From NCBI RefSeq assembly GCF_900110275.1, contig NZ_FODC01000009.1, positions 124,001 to 188,000 on the forward strand: 64,000 nt of DNA, given 5' to 3'. The notes beneath the pieces were generated by a model, which made no database searches, had not been told where the DNA came from, and was given only the letters and a program-made list of their open reading frames with translations. Below are positions 26,201-35,450 of this stretch, piece after piece. The position numbers and the translations under genes are program-made. The stretch is from Duganella sp. CF517 (GTDB lineage: Bacteria > Pseudomonadota > Gammaproteobacteria > Burkholderiales > Burkholderiaceae_D). Numbering within the stretch: the stretch's first letter is position 1; the number at the start of each line of letters is the position of its first letter.

Positions 26201-26600
26201 CCGCCAGGGTGCCGCCGGCCACCTGCGTATTGGCGGTTTGCAGGCCGCGCAGATCGAGGTCGCCGTCGGCGCGCAGCACGGCGCTGCCGCTCATCTTGAG
26301 CACCTGGAAATACGTGAAGGAGACGGCGCCGGAGACCTGCACCGTGTAGCCGCTGGCGATGGTGATGTCGTTTGCCTGCGACAAGGTGGGGCAGGTGTAG
26401 AGGTTGCCCGCGCGCGTGCAGCCGGTCACGTTGTTGCCGTTGAAGTGGTCCTGGGCGGCGTGGGCCGCGCCGGCATGCATCAACAGCACAATGGCCAGTA
26501 GCGGCGCCAACAGCGCCGGCGCCATGGCGGCGGCGCCGCCGGCGCGCCGGCGCGCCGGCGTTGTGAGTAAAACGACAAGCCTGAAGAAATTGAAAGTCAT
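23286..26600 (-). CDS. Large MshQ-like DUF6701 surface protein
   Basis: About 1104 residues. A hydrophobic export segment lies near residues 25-48 ('LLAPLLAIVLLMHAGAAHA'). Residues about 60-380 are made of repeats such as 'GNITATTSLVVGSGGSVTG' and 'VKGDINAGTSLTIGSGNTV', which look like a right-handed beta-helix. A Cys-rich segment follows ('CTGPGASGCSCVTKADANYQ'), then Ig-like parts and the C-terminal DUF6701 region known from MSHA biogenesis protein MshQ. No pilus genes surround it. I prefer ATG 26600: an upstream TTG (26642) and ATG 26615 are in frame, but a TATAAT box at 26631-26626 would then lie inside the gene. Confidence 0.83.
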   Translation of the reverse strand: MTFNFFRLVVLLTTPARRRAGGAAAMAPALLAPLLAIVLLMHAGAAHAAQDHFNGNNVTGCTRAGNLYTCPTLSQANDITIASGYTVQVSGAVSFTYFQVLKMSGSAVLRADGDLDLRGLQTANTQVAGGTLAAGGTFRLGANDQTVTANVSAAAIATGGPSTRINGNVTVSGQADLGSSTTITGTLTAATVTAGSSLRIDGGIAASGTVSLGSSSTVKGGIAGIAGVNNGRSGAVTTGAGSTISGNIVASAFTLASGSTLAGDINAATVELSAASAAVTGNITATTSLVVGSGGSVTGKIDSPKVELNASGVTVKGDINAGTSLTIGSGNTVNGNITGTTLTIAAASVVVNGNVTMKGDVDIGSNTTINGDLSARNVTTRSSGDYLNGNVAVNAIFLDYGATVSKTITCTGPGASGCSCVTKADANYQPSCGAPPASQAHHIQITHGGSALTCQAEPVTLTACANAACAAPHYNGATQVTLQPGGGVFTISGGTNNAASVRRTTAGTAILSASGGANAATCVNTGNPAAPCDMVFSDNGLTLSAPDHVAMTNASVAVQAFKSVNGGKTCVPLVANQTVSVNFSCTYTNPSAASAAKVPLWLRDKNAANAVEVACGGATAGVPLAFDANGAAVANLQYAEVGTVTLKAAYSAAGLGASSDNVAFTAAPARFKLSAQRVVNAPALAAGVFARASERFTLTVAAVNSKGDVTTNFGKETKAENIKIVPSVIEPANGVGKLSDPVQPIVNGVSSDTYTFDETGTVKLAARLERDTGNYMNNPTTGFQTTGELENKRFIPDHFDTVLMTKAEIDALPASRADARVMSCANLAPGNRPCPDTTGSFINSRQPFFVKVLAYKSPGPSAALSMNYTGASARPITLSTATAAGGAAATPTVAWSGATTPLYNFTEGVGIPANPAAQGAQPANLPAVDLGAAYPANVAPATVYLRAVDSEEATSNRGTASLETQLTVVSGRLALGNSYGPPTGAQPVGATAEYYMGNSAGYVFNPQVTVSAPLGATSATFSKCEKGLNSVQCDSMRVATPPARLDIANGKGSFRVTPPTPAPTAIGTAEVSLGTLIPYLPSGQGHLTFGIYRSGPVIYRREVY

Positions 26601-26667
26601 ACGCCACCCGAACATGCCTGTCAGCATTATAGGCCGTTTCAAGTGTTGCTCTGTGGCATATATCAGA

Positions 26668-26688
26668 CGCCGGCCAGGTTGGCCGGCG
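26668..26688. terminator. GC-rich hairpin after the M28 peptidase gene
   Basis: CGCCGGCC and GGCCGGCG form a perfect 8-base stem with loop AGGTT, 17 bases beyond the peptidase stop. There is no T-run on the coding side, so it may be a weak terminator or an mRNA 3'-end stabiliser. Confidence 0.45.
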
Positions 26689-26705
26689 CGGTCGCGCGCT
26701 CTAAG

Positions 26706-28331
26706 CTAGCGCTTGACCTTGCCGAAGGCGTCGCCGGCCTTCCAGCGCTGCATGGCCGGGGCGTTGGCGACCGCGTAGCCGAGGTTGAGGGTGAATTGCG
26801 CCTGCTGCACCATGCCCGACAAATCCCACTCCGGGCGGTACTCGTCGGTGACCTGGTGGTAGTCCTTCTTGAAAGCGACCAGCTTGGCGCGCGACGGCTC
26901 GAGGTCCTTGACGAAGGTGAAGTGGCCGTCGCCGGAGAACACGGCCGAGCCGACGTTAAACGCCGGCACGCCGGCCTTGGCGAAATTGAAATGGTCGGCG
27001 CGGAAGAAGGCGCCCGACAGGTCGGGGATGGCCGGCGCCAGCGTCAGGCCCATTTTTTTGGCGACCGCGCCGGCGGCCTCGTACAGGCTGCTGCGCTCGG
27101 CGCCGGCGACGCCGATGTCGCTGGTCTTGCCGACGAAGTTCATGCTGTCGAGGTTGAGGTCGGCCGTGGTCTTGTCGAGCGGCCAGGCCGGGTTTTGCAC
27201 GTAGGCGGCGCTGCCCAGCAGGCCCTGTTCCTCGGCCGCCGGCCACAGGAAGATCTGGGTGCGCTTGGCCGGTTGCTTGACCGCCTCGGCCGCCATCACC
27301 AGCAGCGCGGCGGTGCCGGAGGCGTTGTCGATGGCGCCATTGTAGGTGTGGTCGCTCTTGTCGTCGCGGCGCACGCCCTCGTCCATGCCCATGTGGTCCC
27401 AGTGCGCCGAGTAGATCACCGCCTGTTCCTTCAGCTTGGCGTCGGTGCCGGGCACGATGCCGGCGACGTTGAACTGCTCGATCTGGCGCACGGCGCTGCG
27501 CACCTCGGCGTGGACCTTGATGTTGAGGTCGACCGGCGTGAAGTCGCGCCGCTCGGCCTTGGCGCGCAGCGCGTCCAGATCGAAGCCGGCGGCGGCGAAC
27601 AGCGCGCGCGCGGTGTCCTCCTGCAGCCAGCCCTCGACCGGGTTGCCCTTGCCGGCCAGGTGGAAGCGCTCGTGGCTAAAGCCGTTGGCCGGCACGCTCC
27701 ACGGGTAGGAGGCCGACGGCGTGGTGTGGATCAGCAGCGCGCCGGCGGCGCCGCGCCGCACCGCCTCCTCGAACTTGTACAGCCAGCGGCCGTAATAGGT
27801 GTAGGCCTTGCCGGCGAAGCGGTTGGGTTCGTCGGCGGTCGGCTGCGGGTCGTTGACCATCATGACCAGGATCTTGCCCTGCATGTCGACGCCCTTGTAG
27901 TCGTCCCAGTTTTCCTCCGGCGCGCTGGCGCCGTAGCCGACGAACACCAGCGGGGCGTCGACGGTGACGTCCTGCTTGCCGCTCATGGTGCCGAACACGA
28001 TCTCGGTGCCGGTCTTGGGCGCGATGGTCTTGCCGCCGGCGTCGAAGCGCACCAGGCTCCCGGGCAGCAGCTTGGTGCCCTCGATCTTGACGGACTGGCG
28101 ATAGCCGCCGCCGGCCAGCGGTTTGAGGCCGATGATGGCGGCCTGCGTCTCCAGGTAGCGCACCGTCAGGTCGCCGCCGCGCTGGCCGGTGCCGCGGCCT
28201 TCGAACAAGTCGTCGGCCAGGAAGGACAGGTGGGCGCGCAGCGGCGCCTCGGCGACGACAGGTTGGGCTTGGGCGTGGGCTGTGGCCTGCAGGGCGATGC
28301 CGGCGGCGAGGGCGAACATTGGAAGACGCAT
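26706..28331 (-). CDS. Secreted M28 zinc aminopeptidase with PA domain
   Basis: 541 residues with a signal peptide (residues 1-22, ending HAQA). A protease-associated insert is at about 130-250 ('APLVFVGYGASAPEENWDDY', 'RGAAGALLIHT'). The M28 catalytic part has the metal ligands in order: H of 'YSAHWDHMG', D of 'NGAIDNASGTAALL', the EE pair of 'WPAAEEQGLLGS', D of 'LDSMNFVG' and H of 'SGDGHFTF'. It should trim N-terminal residues from peptides in the periplasm or outside. It is divergent from the small acid-shock-like genes and shares the gap with the phased GTAAG box. Confidence 0.95.
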   Translation of the reverse strand: MRLPMFALAAGIALQATAHAQAQPVVAEAPLRAHLSFLADDLFEGRGTGQRGGDLTVRYLETQAAIIGLKPLAGGGYRQSVKIEGTKLLPGSLVRFDAGGKTIAPKTGTEIVFGTMSGKQDVTVDAPLVFVGYGASAPEENWDDYKGVDMQGKILVMMVNDPQPTADEPNRFAGKAYTYYGRWLYKFEEAVRRGAAGALLIHTTPSASYPWSVPANGFSHERFHLAGKGNPVEGWLQEDTARALFAAAGFDLDALRAKAERRDFTPVDLNIKVHAEVRSAVRQIEQFNVAGIVPGTDAKLKEQAVIYSAHWDHMGMDEGVRRDDKSDHTYNGAIDNASGTAALLVMAAEAVKQPAKRTQIFLWPAAEEQGLLGSAAYVQNPAWPLDKTTADLNLDSMNFVGKTSDIGVAGAERSSLYEAAGAVAKKMGLTLAPAIPDLSGAFFRADHFNFAKAGVPAFNVGSAVFSGDGHFTFVKDLEPSRAKLVAFKKDYHQVTDEYRPEWDLSGMVQQAQFTLNLGYAVANAPAMQRWKAGDAFGKVKR

Positions 28332-28393
28332 GGTGACTCCGTAAGTGGTAGCTGGAACGTGGACCAGGCATCTTACTGGATTTTCAACCGCTT

Positions 28394-28428
28394 GTAAGCG
28401 AGTGTAAGAGTCGGTAAGAGGTTGTAAG
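28394..28428 (+). promoter_or_regulatory. Four GTAAG boxes at exact 10-base spacing
   Basis: GTAAG occurs at 28394, 28404, 28414 and 28424, each separated by 5 bases. Two such boxes 10 bases apart are the layout of OmpR/PhoB-family operators; the CpxR box, GTAAA-N5-GTAAA, is close in sequence. The array lies about 90 bases before the first acid-shock-like gene and about 60 bases before the divergent M28 peptidase, so it could control either or both. Confidence 0.6.
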
Positions 28429-28517
28429 GGCGGTCAACTCATCGGTGGCGCGGGCCGTTTTCTGCTCATGCGACACGGGATGGTCCCGCTGCCCACACCA
28501 GAAAAAGGAAACACATC

Positions 28518-28796
28518 ATGACCAAAATTATCGCTTCCCTGATCGCCGGCCTGTTCGCCACCGCAGCATTCGCCCAAACGCCAGCCGCCGCTCCCGCCAC
28601 GCCTGAGACCAAACCAGCCGTCGCCGCCGAAGCGAAGACCGCGACCACGACCGAAGTGAAGAGCGAAGTCAAAACCGACAAGCACGGCGCCCACAAGGTC
28701 AAGACCGTCAAGGAAACCAAAGAATCCAAAGTCGCAGCCCCCGCCACCGAGACGGTGACGAAGGTGGAAACGAAAGAAGTGGCAGTAAAGAAGTAA
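28518..28796 (+). CDS. Small exported Ala/Lys/Thr-rich protein, acid-shock-like
   Basis: 92 residues with a signal peptide (1-19, ending AFA). The mature chain is a low-complexity mix of Ala, Pro, Thr, Lys and Glu with 'HGAHKVKTVKETKESKV', disordered and basic. It resembles enterobacterial acid-shock protein Asr in size, signal and composition, and it is followed 64 bases later by a paralogue. AAAAGGAAACACATC precedes the start. A periplasmic stress role is inferred from this resemblance and from the phased upstream operator. Confidence 0.8.
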   Translation: MTKIIASLIAGLFATAAFAQTPAAAPATPETKPAVAAEAKTATTTEVKSEVKTDKHGAHKVKTVKETKESKVAAPATETVTKVETKEVAVKK

Positions 28797-28860
28797 AAAG
28801 AAGGGTCAGTTTTACTAAAAATAATTTAAATAATTTATACCGTTTAAAAGGATGTATGTC

Positions 28861-29130
28861 ATGAAGAAGATTACCGCTACCCTGATCGCCACGCTGTTGG
28901 CCGGCGCCGCGTTCGCCCAGGCTCCCGCCACGCCGGCCACCCCGGCCGCCCCGGCTGCTCCGGTGACGGCGACCGCCGCGACCCCGGCCGTGCCAGCGGC
29001 GCCGCATGAGCACACCGCCGCGAAGAAAACGCATCACAAGAAGGTCAAGGCTGAAAAGGCCGTCAAGCCGGCAGCCGCGGAGCCGGCAACGCCGGCAACC
29101 CCGGCGACACCGGCAACCCCGGTCAAATAA
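28861..29130 (+). CDS. Small exported Ala/Pro-rich protein, acid-shock-like paralogue
   Basis: 89 residues with a signal peptide (1-18, ending AFA). The mature part is repeats of AP(A)TPATPA followed by the basic histidine patch 'HEHTAAKKTHHKKVKAEKA' and further PATPATPATP. The His/Lys patch is close to that of Asr-type proteins. ATG 28861 is favoured over ATG 28852 because AAGGA sits at the correct distance only for the former. An AT-rich stretch at 28812-28846 in front could be its own promoter. Confidence 0.8.
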   Translation: MKKITATLIATLLAGAAFAQAPATPATPAAPAAPVTATAATPAVPAAPHEHTAAKKTHHKKVKAEKAVKPAAAEPATPATPATPATPVK

Positions 29131-29201
29131 TCAAGTCGTAGGCATCACCAGCAGGCGCACGACGTGCCGCCCCGGACCTCAGGCCTGGGCGGCGCAAGAA
29201 A

Positions 29202-29237
29202 GAGAGAGACGGGATACGCCCCGGCTCTCTTTTTTTA
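29202..29237 (+). terminator. Rho-independent terminator after the acid-shock-like pair
   Basis: An AGAGAGACGGG / CCCGGCTCTCT stem with one mismatch is followed by seven T residues. It lies about 70 bases after the second small gene and also faces the convergent alpha/beta hydrolase. Confidence 0.8.
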
Positions 29238-29249
29238 TTCCCGCTTCGT

Positions 29250-30257
29250 TTATCGGTTCAACTCGTCGAGCAGGGCGCGGTGGAACGCGGCCGGATCCTC
29301 CATTTGCGGCGCGTGGCCCATGCCCTTGAATTCCACCAGATGGCCGTTCGGGATCTGCTTGATCACCTGCTTTCCCAATATCTCGTACTTGCCGATTTTG
29401 GCCTTGACGGCCGGCGCTGCGATGTCGCTGCCGATGGCGGTGGTGTCGGCGTCGCCGACGATCAGCGAGGTCGGCACCTTCAGCAGCGGGAATTCGTAGA
29501 CCACCGGCTGCGTGTAGATCATGTCGTAGATCAGCGCCGAATTCCACGCCACGATGTTCTTGCCCGGCCCCCCGTTCATCCCGGCCAGCATATCGACCCA
29601 GCGCTCGTACTCGGGCTTCCAGCGGCCGACGTAATAGGTCGATTTTTCGTAGGCGCGCACGCTGTCGGCCGTCATCTTCAATTCGCGCTGGTACCACTGG
29701 TCGACGCTGCGCGCCGGCACGCCCAGCGCCTTCCAGTCTTCCAGCCCGATCGGATTGACCATCACCAGCCGCGACACGGCCTCCGGATACATCAGCGCGT
29801 AGCGCGTGGCCAGCATGCCGCCGGTCGAGTGGCCGATGATGGCGGCCTGCGTGACGCCGATGCTCTTTAATAGCGCCGCGGTGTTGGCGGCCAGCTGCTG
29901 GAAGCTGTATTGATAGTGTTCCGGCTTGGTCGAGGCGCAAAATCCGATCTGGTCGGGCGCCACCACGCGGTAGCCGGCCGCGCCCAGGGCGGTGATGGTC
30001 TGCTCCCAGGTCGCGCCGCAGAAGTTCTTGCCGTGCATGAGCACCGCCGTCTTGCCGTTGGCCTTGGCCGTGGGCGCCACGTCCATGTAAGCCATTTGCA
30101 GGCTTTTACCTTGTGACGTGAAAGCGTAGTACTGCAGCTTGTGCGGATAGGCGAAGCCTTCGAGCTGCGGCCCGTAGGTGGCGGCGAGGGCGGGGGCGCA
30201 GAGGGCGGCGGCGGCGGCCAGCGCGGCCAGGGCGGGGACGGAGCGGGTGGACGGCAT
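29250..30257 (-). CDS. Secreted alpha/beta hydrolase
   Basis: 335 residues with a signal peptide (1-25, ending ALA). The fold signature runs 'AVLMHGKNFCGATWEQTI', nucleophile S144 in 'IIGHSTGGMLA', acid in 'LIVGDADTTAIG', and base H in 'FKGMGHAPQMED'. It should be a periplasmic esterase or lactonase-like enzyme; the substrate is not evident. ATG 30257, preceded by TGGAGAATGCC, gives a clean signal peptide and is preferred over an in-frame start at 30314. Confidence 0.92.
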   Translation of the reverse strand: MPSTRSVPALAALAAAAALCAPALAATYGPQLEGFAYPHKLQYYAFTSQGKSLQMAYMDVAPTAKANGKTAVLMHGKNFCGATWEQTITALGAAGYRVVAPDQIGFCASTKPEHYQYSFQQLAANTAALLKSIGVTQAAIIGHSTGGMLATRYALMYPEAVSRLVMVNPIGLEDWKALGVPARSVDQWYQRELKMTADSVRAYEKSTYYVGRWKPEYERWVDMLAGMNGGPGKNIVAWNSALIYDMIYTQPVVYEFPLLKVPTSLIVGDADTTAIGSDIAAPAVKAKIGKYEILGKQVIKQIPNGHLVEFKGMGHAPQMEDPAAFHRALLDELNR

Positions 30258-30489
30258 GGCATTCTCCAGGGTCGGGGGAGCGGCCAATATAGGGCCCGCA
30301 CGATAGGACGGCAATCGGGAACGCCGGTATCACCCTTAATTTGTCCTTAATTGGCCCCTAATAGGCGGCTAATTGGGTCGTTAACAACCCGGTTTCGCGC
30401 AAAAAAAGGCTGAATCCGGCGAGACAGAGTAAACTACGCCCAAATTTCTTTCGCAATTAGGCGATTCGAACATACTTGTGAGTGACGCC

Positions 30490-32736
<2,247 letters not shown>

Positions 32737-32788
32737 GGAAGACGAACGGCGCGGGCGCCATGCCCGCCGCCGCTTCCACCGCATCGTC

Positions 32789-32814
32789 AACGGGGCCGCA
32801 GGGCCCCGTTTTTC
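32789..32814 (+). terminator. Rho-independent terminator after deaD
   Basis: AACGGGGCC and GGCCCCGTT form a 9-base stem with loop GCAG followed by a T-run, about 55 bases beyond the helicase stop. Confidence 0.88.
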
Positions 32815-33062
32815 GTCGCTGCCACCCCCGGCGTGTTGTTGCACGGACAAGGTGCGCCCATCTGTTGCGTTGCACCAAAACAAAGCTTGATCCGCCGCAA
32901 ACACGGCCGTCCAAAAACCCCGCATGAATCACTCTCATAGGAGAAGCTGCCGTCCGGCAAGGCTGGCCCGCTTATTGCATATGTGATAGCACATCCCCAT
33001 AAAAGGCGCGCCCGCCGAGGCGCCTCAACCTGGAGACAAGTCGTTTAGATCGGAGCATTGAG
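32815..33062 (+). promoter_or_regulatory. Upstream region of the TnsB-like unit
   Basis: This 248-base leader holds a sigma-54-like promoter (32964-32980), an ATGTG-ATAG-CACAT palindrome at 32981-32994 near the expected start of transcription, and GGTGC/GCACC half-sites between 32840 and 32873 that could serve as upstream activator sites. No further gene was seen. Confidence 0.45.
32964..32980 (+). promoter_or_regulatory. Candidate sigma-54 promoter before the TnsB-like unit
   Basis: TGGCCCGCTTATTGCAT has GG and GC separated by exactly 10 bases, the -24/-12 spacing. It matches TGGCACG-N4-TTGCW except for the fifth base. The 43-residue gene starts about 85 bases downstream. Confidence 0.5.
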
Positions 33063-33194
33063 ATGACATCATTCAGGAAGCTGTGGAACATCTTTATCGA
33101 TTCGCTCAAGCCGCAGATACTGCGCGAGCACAATCAGGCCGGCCCGTACGCGATCATCGTCGATAGCCGGCCATTCACCGTCAAGGGGCGCTAA
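33063..33194 (+). CDS. 43-residue peptide coupled to the TnsB-like gene
   Basis: A short frame with GGAGCATTGAG before ATG 33063 and a TAATG overlap with the next start. The sequence begins 'MTSFRKLWNIFIDSLKPQIL', amphipathic and basic, and ends 'DSRPFTVKGR'. There is no signal peptide. I do not recognise it; it is not a TnsA fragment by eye. The good ribosome site and exact coupling support that it is real. It could be a leader peptide for translational coupling or a small partner of the TnsB-like protein. Confidence 0.55.
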   Translation: MTSFRKLWNIFIDSLKPQILREHNQAGPYAIIVDSRPFTVKGR

Positions 33195-35062
33195 TGCTAC
33201 TGCGGAACGATCTGCTGCACTATACGCATCCGTCTCCGCGCACCGTCCGCATCTTGTGGATCGCTCCCGAGCAGAGCCACGCCTATGTCTTCGACGTGGC
33301 GGCCCGCTCGGCCGATGTAGAACTCATCCAACTGTCGGTGCTGCACGCCGACATCCGGGCCGGCCGCGCCAGCGTGCTGCCGGCCGACCCCTATTTGATG
33401 GTCGTCAGCCAGGACCTGCTGCCGGCCAAGCACCTGCAACTGCGGGCGCGCGCCTGGGAGATCATCGAACCGCTGGTGGCGCTGGAGCCGGGCATCTACG
33501 AGGCCCGCCAGCGCGGCCAGCTGATCGCACGCGCCACCGGCGCCCACGGCGTCTCGCATCCCACCATCTACCGTTACCTGCGCCGCTACTGGCAGCGCGG
33601 CCAGACCCCCAACGCGCTGCTGCCGGACTACTGCAACTCGGGCGGCAAGGGCAAGGTGCGCCAGGCCTCGGCCGGCGTCAAGCGCGGACGCCCGCGCAAG
33701 AACGGCGCCGACGCCGGCCCGGGCCTGAACGCCGACGAGGAGATCCGCCGCACCTTCCGCGTCGCCATCGCGCGCTATGCCGCCGGCCACGCCAAGTTCT
33801 CGCGCCTGGGCGCCTATGAACAGATGCTCGACGAATTCTTCGTCGAGCGCCGCATCGACGAACCTTCGGGCCGCGTGCTGACCACGCCGGCCGGCCGCAG
33901 CGCCGTGCTGCCGACCTTCGGCCAGTTCAACTACTGGCTCGACCACGACGACGACCGTCCGCCCGAGGTGGCGCGCCGCGGCGACGGCGCGGGCGCGCCG
34001 TGGGCGCCCGCGCCGGCCTCCGTGGCCGGCCAGCCGGCCGCGCTGACGCCGCAGGCGCTGCCGCCGGGCCGTCCCGGCGCCGGCTTCTACCTCGACGCCG
34101 TCTGCGCCGAGGTGCGGCTGGTCTCGCGCGCCGACCGCCGGCAATCGGTCGGCCGACCGCGCATCTATCTGGCGGTCGATTCGTTCAGCCGCCTGGTCAC
34201 CGGCGTCTACATCGGCCTGGGACCGGCCAGCTGGCCGCAGGCGATGCTGGCGCTGGCCAACTGCGGCGCCGACAAGCAGCGCTACAGCCAGCAGTTCGGC
34301 CGCCGCATCGAGGCGGCGCAGTGGCCGTGCCGCCACCTGCCGGAAACCCTGTTCGCCAACGCCGCGCTGGCGGCCGCCCGCGACGGCGGCGAGGGCGGCA
34401 TGGACCCGGCCTTGCTGAATAACTTCAACCTGCGCTGCGTGGCCGTCGACGACGGCCCGGGCGACTGGAAGGCGGTGCTGGAAAAGCGCTTCCGCCTGCT
34501 GGCGCCGGACGACGAGGGTGCGCCGTGCCGGCTCGACGGCGTGCTCGATCTGGAGCAGTTCACCCGCATCGTCATCGACTGCATCCTCTATTACAACAAC
34601 CGCCACCCGCTGCGCCACGCCGGCAACGCCACCCCGCGCCAGCTGTGGGACTGGGGCGTGGCGCACCGGGGCGGCGGACTTAAAACCTATCCCGAACACC
34701 TGATCCGCTGCAGCCTGATGCCGGTTGCGGTGGCGCAGGTCGGCGCCGACGGCATCCGCCTGTTCGAAAGTACTTACACCTGCGCGCGCGCCATCCACGA
34801 ACGCTGGTTCGACCGCGCGCGCCTGCGCGGACACTGGAGCGTCAAGGTGGCCTACGATCCGTCCAACCTGGACATGGTCTATCTGCTCGATCCGGCCGCG
34901 CCGATGCAGTTCCACGCCTGCCACCTGGACGACGCGTGCGCCGCCCAGCGCCACCTGTCGGCCGAGGAAATCGCCCGCCTGCCGCGCGAGGCCGCATCCA
35001 TGTCTGCACCGGTATCCACGACGCGCAGCAATGCGCCGGCCCTGGCCAGCTTCGCGGGCTGA
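33194..35062 (+). CDS. Solitary TnsB-like (DDE/Mu-transposase family) protein with altered active site
   Basis: 622 residues. It follows the Tn7 TnsB/TniA pattern: an N-terminal HTH region ('ATGAHGVSHPTIYRYLRRYW'), then the RNase H-like core with 'VSRADRRQSVGRPRIYLAVD' and 'LVTGVYIGLGPASWPQAMLA', then the C-terminal barrel ('LWDWGVAHRGGGLKTYPEHL', 'VKVAYDPSNLDMVYLLDP'). The first acidic residue is D301 and the last E430 ('DWKAVLEKRFRLL'), but the second position is N389 in 'LPETLFANAAL' where TnsB has Asp in 'LLADRGE'. D301 to N389 is 88 residues, the same as D273 to D361 in Tn7 TnsB. No TnsA, TnsC or TniQ gene and no terminal repeats are visible. It is probably a domesticated, cleavage-deficient DNA-binding relative. 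Confidence 0.85.
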   Translation: MLLRNDLLHYTHPSPRTVRILWIAPEQSHAYVFDVAARSADVELIQLSVLHADIRAGRASVLPADPYLMVVSQDLLPAKHLQLRARAWEIIEPLVALEPGIYEARQRGQLIARATGAHGVSHPTIYRYLRRYWQRGQTPNALLPDYCNSGGKGKVRQASAGVKRGRPRKNGADAGPGLNADEEIRRTFRVAIARYAAGHAKFSRLGAYEQMLDEFFVERRIDEPSGRVLTTPAGRSAVLPTFGQFNYWLDHDDDRPPEVARRGDGAGAPWAPAPASVAGQPAALTPQALPPGRPGAGFYLDAVCAEVRLVSRADRRQSVGRPRIYLAVDSFSRLVTGVYIGLGPASWPQAMLALANCGADKQRYSQQFGRRIEAAQWPCRHLPETLFANAALAAARDGGEGGMDPALLNNFNLRCVAVDDGPGDWKAVLEKRFRLLAPDDEGAPCRLDGVLDLEQFTRIVIDCILYYNNRHPLRHAGNATPRQLWDWGVAHRGGGLKTYPEHLIRCSLMPVAVAQVGADGIRLFESTYTCARAIHERWFDRARLRGHWSVKVAYDPSNLDMVYLLDPAAPMQFHACHLDDACAAQRHLSAEEIARLPREAASMSAPVSTTRSNAPALASFAG

Positions 35063-35203
35063 TCTTCCCGCGAAGCCGCCGGCGCGCGGTCCAGCGTCGT
35101 GCATCCTCCCATTCCCTGTTTTGGCGCCTGCCACTTGCTGGTGCGCCGCGCCGCCGCGCGCCGCCGGCGGTCCTCGTAGGCCGCGCGCGCACGCCGCGCC
35201 GCG

Positions 35204-35240
35204 CCGCGAATAAAGTCCGTTTTCCGCGAATAAAGTTTGT
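35204..35240 (+). promoter_or_regulatory. Direct repeats CCGCGAATAAAGTNNGT, candidate activator sites
   Basis: CCGCGAATAAAGTCCGT (35204-35220) and CCGCGAATAAAGTTTGT (35224-35240) are 20 bases apart centre to centre, so they lie on the same face of the helix. They are about 150 bases upstream of the sigma-54 promoter, where enhancer-binding activators usually bind. Confidence 0.5.
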
Positions 35241-35372
35241 CGCCCGCGGCATCGCATGCGGGGTATCCCGAGCGCGCACGTAGGCCATGTAAATACATTG
35301 TTCGATGAAAGCGGGCCTTGTGCCATAAGGGTTTTCCTGGTTGTGAAGCATGTTTGTTTTGCTTGCGCCGCG

Positions 35373-35388
35373 TGGCACGCGCCTTGCT
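35373..35388 (+). promoter_or_regulatory. Sigma-54 promoter of the amine oxidase operon
   Basis: TGGCACGCGCCTTGCT matches the -24/-12 consensus TGGCACG-N4-TTGCW at every fixed position, with GG and GC 10 bases apart. It points to RpoN-dependent expression needing an activator of the NtrC class. Confidence 0.85.
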
Positions 35389-35450
35389 AGATTGGAACTA
35401 TGGGTAAGCAAGTCACCCAAGTTATTTCAGGCAGACTGGTGAGGAAACCG

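Larger units (their letters stand above)
35063..35450 (+). promoter_or_regulatory. 388-base control region of the amine oxidase operon
   Basis: No gene is supported here. The region contains a GC-rich stretch, a pair of 17-base direct repeats at 35204-35240 and a near-perfect sigma-54 promoter at 35373-35388 (both listed). With sigma-54 initiation near 35399, the ATG at 35400 would be at the transcript's first bases, so the ATG at 35451 is the real start of the oxidase. Confidence 0.6.

Noticed and set aside
26637..26646. TTGAAA as a -35 box for the TATAAT before the DUF6701 gene
   Set aside because: Only about 7 bases separate it from the TATAAT; the normal gap is 16-18.
33194..35062. Complete Tn7-like transposon
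   Set aside because: Only a TnsB-like gene is found; no TnsA/C/D/E or TniQ and no end repeats could be seen on either side.
35400..35450. Upstream start of the amine oxidase at ATG 35400
   Set aside because: It would lie at the first base of the sigma-54 transcript with no room for a ribosome site; ATG 35451 has one and places the Tat signal correctly.
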